From contig JASANC010005772.1 in the NCBI GenBank assembly GCA_030248135.1, forward strand, positions 1-40,522: a DNA stretch of 40,522 nucleotides, read 5' to 3'. Below, piece after piece: positions 11,401 to 20,059 of the stretch. Each line of letters starts with the position of its first letter. Position 1 is the first letter of the stretch. The translations under genes were made by a program, and so were the position numbers. Below the pieces are notes generated by a model. The model ran no database searches. It was given only the letters and a program-made list of their open reading frames with translations, and was not told the origin of the DNA. The DNA is from Theristus sp. LFF4_11 (lineage: Eukaryota; Nematoda; Chromadorea; Monhysterida; Xyalidae).

Positions 11401-12823
11401 GGACACCGTACACAAGCATTCGCTGGTGCACCATCTTTGTGCGATGGTCATGGATCGATTCCCAGACTCGACCGACCTTTACTCAGACCTTGGAGCTGTG
11501 GCGCGCTGCGCAAAGGTAAACACCCACAGCTAAAACGTTCTATTTCAATGATTCATAAGTTTTCATTTTACCCGTTGGGTATCAGAATGGCATTTTTAAG
11601 TTCAAGTTAATAAAAAACCGTTAACTGAAAATTTTCAATTTCTTCAGGTGGATTTCGATGAGATACAACAGAACTTGGAACGGCTCGAGCACGATTGTAA
11701 GAGCAGCTGGGATTACCTGAGGATAATTGCAAAGCACGAATCAACAAATCTAAAGCAAAAGATCGGCGACTTCTTGACCGACTGTGCACAGCGCATAATG
11801 ACCTTGAAAACAATCCATCGACGGGTGATCAACAGGTAACGTGGAAATCGAGAAACCGTTTCACCGGCTGAATGCAAAAATATAAGAACTTCAAAATAAT
11901 GCTTTCATTTCTATAATTTGCAGGTTTCGCAAGTTCCTGTTGTACATGGGAATGACGATTCAGTCAGCGAACGAGACGAAAGTGAATTCGATCTGCAAGA
12001 TCATCAGCGAGTTCGCGCTCGAGTATCGTACGAGTCGCGAGCGAATCGTGCAACAGAGAAAGCGGCTCATTGAGAAACGCGAGCGCAACAAGACACGCGG
12101 CAAAATGTGGGTGCAACAGACGAGCGCCGAAGGCAACGCGATCGCCGCCGGCACTGAGCATGATCGCACACAGACAGACCAAGAGGTCGGTGGGCGACAG
12201 AAGCAACTCCAATCACTGTCACACAATCGCAACACAACTCCAATCACTGTCACTCAATCGCAACACAACTCCAATCACTGTCACTCAGTCGCAAGTGCAA
12301 CACACATTTGCAGCGTCATCAACAGTTGAGTGCACTGCTGGCCAAAGGCGACGCATCGTCGTCGGGCGACTTCAGGAGACAGCGGCTGAAACCGACTGAA
12401 GATCGCGTGAAGCAAATTGTGGCCGAGAGAAACGGTGTGTCTCAAACGAACGCAACTTGCGAAAACGTTACGTCAGAAAGTTTGTTGGTTGCAGCAATGC
12501 GCGACGGAGACGCCGGAGTGGCAGAGTCAAACGACGATGAAATCTTGGATGGACTCGTGAAGGCGGCCACCGGCGTCACCGACCAACCGCGCGAGAACCG
12601 ACGGCGAGCTCGCCAGTTCAATCGCAAATCTCGTGCGTCGGTCTTGTGGCTGTTCTCATACTGTTCCTTTTGAGAGTTTCGTGTCAGATGTATGTACTGT
12701 ATATCGTTAAATTAACAACAATTTAGGTTTATTCAACCATTCATTCACGTTTATTGGTTTTTAGTTCGTCGAACACGCACGCTGAAGTTGGTGGAAGATC
12801 AGCTAGGCCAAGCCGTTTGTTGA
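2424..12823 (+). CDS. FHOD: FHOD-family formin (GBD-FH3-FH1-FH2-DAD), 18 coding exons
   Basis: Actin assembly factor of the FHOD group. These autoinhibited, Rho-kinase-regulated formins build and stabilise actin filaments in muscle and cortex. My exons: 2424-2594, 2969-3096, 6308-6366, 7289-7356, 7460-7565, 7647-7741, 7815-7926, 8059-8177, 8272-8447, 8782-9093, 9167-9501, 9703-10277, 10805-11146, 11234-11515, 11648-11835, 11924-12185, 12314-12632, 12765-12823. All phases agree and the total is 3708 nt (1235 aa plus stop). The ATG opens with [17 protein letters not shown], the family N-terminus, which fixes the start. GBD and FH3 cover about residues 1-345, a variable acidic/serine region 346-650, FH1 polyproline about 650-690, FH2 about 700-1085 and DAD about 1184-1228. 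The acceptor of exon 10 is the least certain (8678 is the alternative). One intron starts with GC. Confidence 0.93.
4691..6072 (+). CDS. Probable alternative first exon of the formin: long disordered Ser/Thr-rich N-terminus
   Basis: A 460-codon open frame lies on the formin's strand inside intron 2. It is much more GC-rich than the flanking intron. The first in-frame ATG is at 4691; the frame is open back to about 4631 and stays open to 6175. The product is low complexity: Ser, Thr, Ala, Asn and Gln rich, with five copies of an A-H-T-T-S-like pentapeptide (4953-5027) and no recognisable domain. A phase-2 GT site after 6072 fits exon 3 at 6308 exactly, which would replace the GBD start with this tail. 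The end ([12 protein letters not shown]...SADEQK) resembles an acidic linker before the FH3 domain. Insect FHOD genes are known to have long alternative N-termini. The donor (gtcgtt) is weak. It could instead be a nested gene ending at 6175. Confidence 0.5.
4953..5027 (+). repeat. 15-bp tandem repeat (CCCACACAACGTCGG), five units, coding for A-H-T-T-S
   Basis: Five imperfect 15-bp units (consensus near ACAACGTCGGCCCAC) lie inside the alternative formin exon. Because the period is a multiple of three, copy number can change without a frameshift. Most substitutions between units are at third codon positions in the + frame, which mildly supports translation of this frame rather than of the overlapping + frame at 4707-5345 or the antisense frame at 4500-5045. 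Confidence 0.8.
9502..9702 (+). repeat. Formin intron 11, filled by an 8/16-bp minisatellite (AAGTTACAAAGTTTCG)
   Basis: From about 9560 to 9697 the intron consists of alternating 8-mers, AAGTTACA and AAGTTTCG, repeated about 17 times with small changes. The intron is 201 nt, exactly 67 codons, and has no stop in the formin frame, so retaining it would insert 67 residues without a frameshift. The donor GGTTCGTC is weak, and the acceptor AAATTTCAG arises from a variant of the repeat unit. Splicing is inferred from the repeat-derived composition and from phase agreement (phase 1 to phase 1). The alternative is one uninterrupted exon, 9167-10277. Confidence 0.7.
9703..12185 (+). other. FHOD: Formin exons 12-16: FH1 polyproline and FH2 domain
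   Basis: The FH1 segment (about 9965-10075) has three proline runs, suitable for profilin-actin delivery but short for a formin. FH2 starts at [16 protein letters not shown] (about 10120) and continues through exons 13-16. Seen motifs are [16 protein letters not shown] (with the conserved Ile of the actin-binding knob), [46 protein letters not shown] (the FH2 signature) and [15 protein letters not shown] with ERNKTRGKM in the post/coiled-coil end. These are typical of a functional FH2 dimer, and no key residue is missing. Exons 13 and 14 are exact multiples of three, so they are theoretically skippable, though that would break the fold. Confidence 0.93.
10278..10804 (+). other. Formin intron 12
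   Basis: A 527-bp AT-rich intron between FH2 exons, with donor GGTATGTA and acceptor CATTTTAG. I see no repeat, exon or RNA gene in it. Confidence 0.8.
12205..12297 (+). repeat. 31-bp tandem repeat, three units, in formin intron 16
   Basis: Three consecutive copies of AACTCCAATCACTGTCACtC followed by AATCGCAACAC, 31 bp each, with only a few changes (ACAC to CTCA, CAATCG to CAGTCG). They fill most of the 128-bp intron 12186-12313. The reading frame of exon 16 stays open across the repeats, but the intron length is not a multiple of three, so retention would shift the frame and end translation at 12329. Confidence 0.85.
12314..12823 (+). other. FHOD: Formin exons 17-18: DAD with basic Rho-kinase-type tail
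   Basis: The autoregulatory end. Exon 17 carries an acidic/amphipathic core ([15 protein letters not shown]) followed by an Arg-rich stretch that runs across the join at 12632/12765 into [19 protein letters not shown] and a stop at 12821-12823. In FHOD1 and FHOD3 the matching basic segment holds the Rho-kinase Ser/Thr sites that open the molecule. Here the S and T in RKSLRRTRT are in the same setting. The short last exon is supported by this match and by phase 1. Reading through the donor at 12633 instead would end in [13 protein letters not shown], which does not look like a DAD. Confidence 0.88.
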
Positions 12824-13947
12824 GGCGCGTCGTTTGTTGCGTTTGCCTCGAATTGCTCCGTGTGTCTGACAGCAGCTTTCTTCTTCTTCCGACCGTCTCT
12901 AGTCATCAGTGTGATTTATCATCTGTCATAAAGTATGTGTCACCCTGAAACATCGGAAACAAACTGATTGTCGTAGTGTGCTGCTTTGTTCCGGCGTTCA
13001 GTCTGGGTGATTCAGAGTCTGGGTTGGTGTGGCCATTTGAATGTTCAATATTGCTTTGGAGAATGTTTGCGCCATTTGAAACAATGATCCTTATAAAGCA
13101 TTGTACAATTGTGATACGCAGCCACGTCTACTGTTTTATGTTAAATTATTTAATTGTACAAAAAAGGTTTTTCATTACACCAAAACTTAGTCGTTATTTT
13201 TCAACAAAAAACAACTATGATTCGAATGATTCTACAGTTGCTGACTGCCGCCAACATTTGCATGAATCTGAAATTCCTGCAGTTGCACACGATGCACACG
13301 TGTGTGCTTGATCATGTGCTCCTTACGAGCTGCTTTCGTTTCGCTTGTTTGCTTGTTGCTGTTTCTTCACCAATTTCGCTGAGCTCGGTGCCTGTGCATT
13401 TTTTGTTTTTGATCTTGAACGGCATAAAGAACAAACGTACACGAATTGTGATGCCACAAGGCAAGAATCCTGTGCAGAGCAGCGAACGGGAAAAAATAAA
13501 ACGTTGTTTTGGAAACAAAGTTCTCTCTGAAAGATGTCGGGACAACACAGCAAGCACGGATTGCAAAATTGCTGATTATGCTTCTTCGGTCCGGTGGATG
13601 AAACGGTGAATTTAGTATAGTGAGCATCAAATCAACAAACATGCAATCAAACAATATTTTAGTATCAGCAGATCGTGAAGCGCAGGCAGAATCAGCATCA
13701 ACAGAGTTGCATATTTGGTTTTATCAGTCGCGGTTTTCGAACAGCAGAACTTTTTGATCGTTTATCTGTTGCTGGCGCGTGAAAATGTGCAGCTGAAGAT
13801 GATGATGTCACAACGCTGCGCAGATGGCACTGGCTCCCATAAAGTCGAAGCAAAAAAGTATAAACCTTCAGTTTTGTAAGATTGTGTTCATTTCGTTTCA
13901 ACGTCTTTTGTGAGTACTCCGTGCAGCAACCAGACGCAAAGTGAATC
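12824..13947. other. Formin 3' UTR and intergenic spacer before the saposin gene
   Basis: No gene is supported. An AATAAA at 13495-13500 may be the formin poly(A) signal, though it lies about 670 bases past the stop. Overlapping frames at 13154-13654 on both strands are low complexity and I regard them as chance. The last 100 bases are probably the promoter and 5' UTR of the saposin gene. Confidence 0.5.
13859..13864 (+). promoter_or_regulatory. TATA box of the saposin gene
   Basis: TATAAA in the context AAAAGTATAAACC, 84 bases before the saposin ATG. A start about 30 bases downstream (near 13890, TGTTCATTTCG) would leave a 5' UTR of roughly 60 bases, typical of a highly expressed secreted-protein gene. 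This is a pattern match only. Confidence 0.5.
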
Positions 13948-15730
13948 ATGAAGACACTCGTCTTTCTCAGTGCTCTTTTGCTTGTGGCCACCGCGAACGC
14001 AGTTGGTTTTCGTTATTTTTGTGCAAGTTGTCATTATTTTTCCATGTTAAAAAGCAGTAAGAAAGCACGGGTGCATGTTTGACAGACGCGTCATGGGCAG
14101 CAGAAAGGCGTCGCGTGCAGCATCTGCAGCACGATCGTGCACACGGTCGCTGGCATGGTCGACGAATCGGAGGTGATGCTCACTAAAAACGCATAAAAAC
14201 ACATCAAACACACAATCAGATCATTTCAGCCAACTATTCAACATGAGCTAGACAAAGTTTGCGAAGATTTCGGTCCTGTGTCATCGATATGCAAATCGTT
14301 GGTTGATTCCTACCTGCCCGATATCATCAAGTGGCTCGAAGCTGGCTCCACCGCCACTGAAATATGCCAAAAGATTGGCGCGTGTGGCACCCGTTTGAAA
14401 ACGGTCTTCTGATTTTTCTATTTTTGACGTGCACTTGCCAAAAGACGAGGCGCGCACCCGAGCATTATGACAACTTTTCAGCGAGATGACAGTTGTGCGT
14501 TGTGTAAAATGGTGGTGCACGCAGCAGCAGGAATGATGGACCAGCCCATAGTGAGTGGCAAGTCACTGAGAAAAGTGGTGCTCAACAGAAATGTCCAAGA
14601 AATTGCTGAGCTACATCAACAACTTGTTGAACTTTTTGCTTAATTGCTGTCTCTGTAACAAAGTTGTTCTTGTATTGATTGGTGTTGTTTTGTGCTCTTG
14701 CACCATTTGCGTTTGCAGACAATCGTGAAACAGAAGCTGAAGGCGTTGTGTAACAGCGCAGGCTCGCTGTCAGGCACATGCAAAGCACTCGTTGACCAGT
14801 ACGCCCAGAAGGTCATAGACATGTTGCACAGCGGCCACACGGAAGCACAGATTTGTGGCGCCCTCGGCCTTTGCGCGGTGCAACAAAACAAGGTGACAAT
14901 CTGCTGACACACTTTGCAGAACACATTCAGTCTTGGCTGAGTTCTCAGAAATCTCCCCTTGATTCAGCCGCAGCCACGAGTGGACGGTTGTAGCATCTGT
15001 AAAATGGTCGTGAAAGCCGCTGCAGAGTTGCTAAAAGCAGGAGAGGTAGAATTTTAAACTGGTTGGGTTTTAAAATTAGAACTAAACTAAAAACGCAGTC
15101 ATGTTGGCACATGCTGGAGCCAGTTTTATAATTTCCAGTCTGAAATCAAGCCAGAATTGGACAAACTGTGTGATTCCCTTGGCCCGTTGTCGTCCATTTG
15201 CCAGCAACTCGTGAACCAGGAGTTGGATGCAATTATTGAGGGGCTGCTGAATGGCCAGGAGGAGCAGCAGATCTGCTCAATGGTTGGTCTCTGCTCGACC
15301 AGACGTCTCGCGCCAGTGGTGGGTTGCGAAGCACACATTTGTTTGCAAAAATGGAATGCACAACAGTGCTCAAACGATGCTGCATGGCAACTGCCATTAC
15401 TCTAAAAAAGCGTTTTTTTTTTCAGAAAAGCCCTCGTGGATTTGGTTGCTCCATTTGCAAAGAGGTCGTCAATTTGGTCGCCAGTTTGTTAGGCGAATCA
15501 AAGGTGCGCACAATGTAACGTATTGGTTTTTCAAGTTGACCAAAACTTACAATAATTAGATTTTACAGCAACAAATCGAAGATGAAGTGAACAAACTGTG
15601 CGACGATCTTGGCTCACTGCTGTCCGGCATCTGCAAATCGTTTGTCGACAGCGAATTGGACAGCATCATAAAATGGCTAGAAGACGGACAGTCAGAGCAG
15701 CAGATCTGTGCTGAACTCGACATGTGCTAA
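13948..15730 (+). CDS. Secreted four-domain saposin (polysaposin) precursor
   Basis: Exons: 13948-14001, 14086-14172, 14230-14403, 14482-14550, 14719-14892, 14968-15045, 15139-15318, 15426-15503, 15569-15730. All junctions are phase 0; 351 aa. Exon 1 is an 18-residue signal peptide (MKTLVFLSALLLVATANA). Then come four saposin B domains, each with six cysteines in the pattern CxxC ... C(x)9-10C ... ICx5C: CSIC/CALC/CSIC/CSIC, then VCEDFGPVSSIC and its paralogues, then ICQKIGAC, ICGALGLC, ICSMVGLC and ICAELDMC. Saposin folds bind or permeabilise lipids, either in lysosomes (prosaposin type) or as secreted antimicrobial or digestive proteins (the amoebapore-like family is large in nematodes). 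Linkers lack obvious dibasic sites, so processing into single saposins is uncertain. The gene has its own TATA box. Confidence 0.93.
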
Positions 15731-17665
15731 AGTGCAAATCGTTTTCTACGTTACTAAACTGCTTGACTTCACAGGAGAATAGTTCTTGAAGACTAATGTT
15801 CATAGGTATGAACTCTGTTGTCAACCAGAAGCGCACTAAACTGATGTTCAGAAGCTACCATTTACCTAAAAATTATGGACATTCGAATTAGAAAAAATCT
15901 AGTGGTATGCATTGTATGCTTGAGTCCGAATACGAATCCGAAACTTGATCGTCATATGTTATGTAATTGTGGCATGCCGTAAAATGTTTAACAAATTCAA
16001 GAAATACACACAACAGAAACACAGAAATCTTAACGTTCATCATATTCGCAGTTAACAACCGGCAAGTTTTGTTAGTAGACAAAGCTGACTGCAAATAGAA
16101 CCCAGCAGCCCACTAAACTACAGCTAACGCAACAAGTACAATGATATACAGCTTATACATATTTTAAAACTACAAGGACCTTTCCCCAAATTGCATCCCA
16201 AATAACAGCCTTCAACCACACCACCAAAACACCGAAACAACACCGAACTGTCAAAAACATCAGCAAAACATGAACTATCAAGATTCAACATCAGCGCGTC
16301 TGACAGCATTCGTGTGAAAATATTTCATAATAGGAAAGGTAAAAACAATAAACGATTCATTATGCAGCAGAAATGAAATAGTTTCCAAGTGTGCATATAA
16401 TTTGCGATTTTGTAAACACGGCTGAATTAAATAACGAGGTGTGTTGTCCAACCTTTTTAACGAAGTAACAAAGGTCAGTCAGTGTTTGCAGATAGTGTTT
16501 TAAAGTTCCTCTCCTCATTTTTAAAATCTTTATGCTTTGCCGAATGTGGCGTATAACAGGCTTAATAAAAGGGCAATTAATGCAAAAAAATAATTTGAAA
16601 GTTTAAAATTGAGGAGAGGAAATGGATTGCTGCATGGGTTGACTGCACTTAAAATGTGTTCAAAAATGTTGATAAACAATTTTTAAAACTGATTGACAAA
16701 TTAAAATGCGCCTAGATCTTTATCACACATTGAAAAATACAGAACCACAAATCAGCGGTCCAAACCACAACATTTAAAGATAAAAGGTTAAGTTACAAAT
16801 TAATGACAGTGACATCCATACAATGTATAAAAGCATAAACTGACTGATTATTTTAAGAGATCTAAAAAAATCAAGCAAAATGTAAGAAAAATTCAATGGA
16901 TCAAATTCAATAGGTCAACAAAGTTCAACATCGCATCAAGAAACTTCATTTGTTCAGGTGTAGAGGTAAACTGACACAAAAAGAGCCGAATGGATAAATG
17001 ACGAATTACTAGAACAATTGAGAAACTTTAAAAATTTGAACATGGCAAGCGAAGTCGATCCTGATATTTGGCGCATTTTGAGGGGTTTGAGGGGTCAATA
17101 GGGATGTCGCCTGGGGGGGGGGTCAACTCGGCTAAGGGAGAGTCATGGGAGTTCTATTCTGGGCGATGAGTTGGGACGGATATCGACACTGGTGTGACGC
17201 CCGTACCGCCCGCACCCCCATGGTTTGCATCCAATCCAATCCAATTAAGGTTAGCAGTTTATTTGATTTATTTAATTTTAATTTAAAACAGGAATTTTTT
17301 ATTTTTTTATTTTTTACAATACCAAAGATACTGGAGGTGTACTCCTAGCACGAAGTTGCGCTTTGTGGGGGTCCACCCATTCCGTAACTACCCCAACGCC
17401 CACCCCTCCACGACTTGGCACTCCCCTAGTGGGTGGGTACCACCGACCTACCTAAATGTTTCAATAATCACAAACTTTTGTTCAAAAATCACAAAGTTTA
17501 AAAATCACAAAATTTTCTCCAAAAACATGATTTTCGCTTCCCAGGTGCATCATAATATGCGCTGGATATAAGGTGATCACAAACAACTGTTTTGGTATTT
17601 TTGCCAACTTATGGCGTTTTTCATTGAAAAATTTACAATAATTTGGTTCTAAAACTGCAATGTTT

Positions 17666-17720
17666 GAACTCAGCGCATCAGCGCGGTTCGAATGCACCTA
17701 TTTTTGTCGACCATCAGATT
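17666..17720 (+). repeat. Dispersed repeat, copy 1 (55 bp, contains GGTTCGAATGC)
   Basis: Matches 18918-18972 with only a few substitutions over about 55 bases (AACTCAGYGCATCAGYGCGG, then TTCGAATGCA, then TTTTTGTCGACCATCAGA). The sequence following each copy also shares a run ending GGGATTTT...TTTTTTCGAA, so the true unit may be about 130 bp. The GGTTCGAATGC core looks like a tRNA B box, but no matching A box or T-arm pairing is visible, so I do not call a tRNA. Confidence 0.7.
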
Positions 17721-18917
17721 TTCCACAGGCATTTTAGATTTTTTTAAATAATTAAAAATTAAAAAAAATATTACAAAAATTGGGATTTTATTTTTTTCGA
17801 ACCCTACACGACACTAACAGTAACACTAGAACTAGACAACAACAACAATTGAAAAAAAACTGGATTAGAAGGCGACGTCGGCGACCAAGATAGATTCCCA
17901 CCCAACTCCAAGACCAATGCAAAAAAAGAAGCGACGTCGGGTCGGGCGGGACTCGGGACAGGTGGGATAGTTCCACAGACCACAATGGCAGTGGTTTCGT
18001 TTCGTTTCACACTGCAGTGCGGCTTCGTCTACTTGTGAATGAGCCAGAAATTGGAGCGAATGGTAAGAAAAACACATTGGCAATTCTTTTAATTCACTTC
18101 AAATTACCTTGTTCTTTTTGTTTGAGGGCATTCACTTCATAGAGGCCTTCGCCTTCTCTCCCAGAGTTTTAGCATCCATCATGGTTGTTTGTTCTAGGGG
18201 GAGGGGGCTGACTGGCGGGGCGGCCGTCGCACAAGTGCTCGAATTTTTTTGTTGTGCCTGCATAAGTCAAAATATATACGGCGTTAATTGAAAGTTAAAA
18301 AGTTAAAGTTAAACTTCATGCTCTTTTATAGTTTCTACTTCTTTGGGAGCTTTTTTACTTAATTTTTTTGAAATCGGAATTTTTAATTAATTTAAAAAAC
18401 GAATTTTTGTTGCCAAAATTTTACTTTCTGTTAAAAAATGCGTTTAAGACACTTTCCAAAGAAAGTGACTGTGTTTTTTTTGCCTGGAATTTCCTGTGGA
18501 GTTTTTGGCAGATTTTTTTGACAATTTAGGCGGAAAATCGACGAGAAAAGTTCAAATGCTGACATGCAAGTTTCTGCAATTGGCTTCATGAGCTCGTCAA
18601 TGGACTAGACAGCAGTAAAACACCGTTAACGGTTAAATGACGCTTCATCTGTGAGGAAAACTGCTTGTCAACTCTTGGCTATTGCCTATTTGTCGTTGTC
18701 CATCAAGAACACCGTCAAGCAGTCAGTTTTCTTCGAAAAGCCACTGTGGTACACAGAAAAATCATTTGGAACGAGAAACACGACCTGGTTTTAAATCCAC
18801 ATGCTGCAAAATATTGGTCCAACTTGATGTTGGATAGTTAGAAGGTAATTTTTATAATTTTTTTGCCAATTTTAATGGCTAAAATAGCCTTACTTAGTTT
18901 AGAAAATGTAAAATTCA

Positions 18918-18972
18918 AACTCAGTGCATCAGTGCGGTTCGAATGCATCGATTTTTGTCGACCATCAGAATT
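18918..18972 (+). repeat. Dispersed repeat, copy 2
   Basis: Second copy of the 55-bp segment at 17666-17720, same orientation, 1.25 kb downstream. Similarity continues weakly into the flanking AT-rich sequence. It is probably part of an old interspersed repeat family of this genome. Confidence 0.7.
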
Positions 18973-19049
18973 TGAAAACTTTTAATTTAAAAAAGTCGGG
19001 ATTTTCACTTTTTTCGAATTCTAGGCCCCCCATTTTTTTGCTGTCACTA

Positions 19050-19620
19050 TCAGAAAGTTTTTTTTGGTTCAGCTATTATCTATCTAAAAAATCTGAACTA
19101 GCTATCTGTCTGAAAAATTTTGTCTTCTAAGACGTAAAAAAGGCTATTTTTGAACAAAATTGACCATTTTTGCACGAAATTGTTGATTTTTTTTCTAGTT
19201 TCAAGTAAAATACGCTTGTTTATACTTAGTTTTATTTATCCATTTGGAAAATTTGCTCCAGCCCAGCTATCCAAATCGACCCCCCCCCTCCCAACCCTCA
19301 CACTGGAACAACTATGGCATCCGTTATAGATCCAGAGGAGACACCTGGAAGTTTTTCTTTTGAATTTATCTTTTAGACTAGCAAATTTACCGGTGCAATT
19401 TATCTCTGATAGTGTTTTTCGGGTCAGCTATTATCTGTCAACAAATTTTAACATCTGAAAATTTTTGTTTTCAAAGGCATATAATGGCCGCTTTAAATCT
19501 TGACCCCGTTGAGGTCCAAGCGCCTTACCAAGTTTTCAGTTATCGAAAAAATCTAACACTGAAAAAATTGCTTCAGCTATCCATATCGGCCCTTCCCCCA
19601 ACCCCGGCTCTGGGTCTTCC
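19050..19620 (+). repeat. Two diverged direct repeats of about 365-bp period
   Basis: TTCAGCTATTATCTATCTAA near 19060 recurs as GTCAGCTATTATCTGTCAAC near 19424. Later landmarks repeat with similar spacing: TCTGAAAAATTTTGTCTTC (about 19110) against CTGAAAATTTTTGTTTTCAA (about 19455), and TTTGCTCCAGCCCAGCTATCC (near 19250) against ATTGCTTCAGCTATCCATATC (near 19567). The copies are badly decayed and have no open frame. The nature of the repeat is unknown. Confidence 0.5.
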
Positions 19621-20059
19621 ATCCCATGCTAACGCCTCCTGCAATCTTCGAGTTCGATTCGATCCATCCATTGGGAAGCTTTTTAACTAGTAATGCGTTT
19701 ACATTGCTGCACAAAGCAGAAGCTGCAGTGGTACCTGTGCCCTTCTTTTCCATGAAGCAACCCACAAAAACTTATCCAGCTCTCTATATCGACACAAAAC
19801 TTTGCCTCCATACATGCACCTAGCTAGAGTGAAATTTCCGAAACAAACAACCTGGGAAAAAAAGGGGGCGTTTGGTTTTCAGCCAGAATTTTTCAAAGTT
19901 TTGTTGAGTTTCCTCAAAACGCTGCATTGACGATGGCGATGTTTTAAAAGAATAATTTGATTACCAATAAAAAGCGGAAATGATGAAACGAACGTGTGAA
20001 ACGTACAAGCAAACAAGCACACTGTTGCGGCACGTGCGCAGCTGGCAGCAGCTGTCTCT

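Larger units (their letters stand above)
15731..20059. other. Long AT-rich intergenic region
   Basis: No gene seen. Candidate poly(A) signals for the saposin gene (AATAAA) lie at 16347-16352 and 16564-16569. There are poly-G and poly-C runs near 17107-17120 and 19279-19290. From about 17.6 to 19.7 kb there are diverged repeated segments, listed separately. Short frames on both strands are Phe/Lys/Asn rich and have no recognisable domain. The 3' UTR of the minus-strand carbonic anhydrase should extend into the right end. Confidence 0.6.

Noticed and set aside
17666..17720. tRNA gene suggested by GGTTCGAATGC
   Set aside because: The T-arm stem does not pair and there is no A box or acceptor stem.
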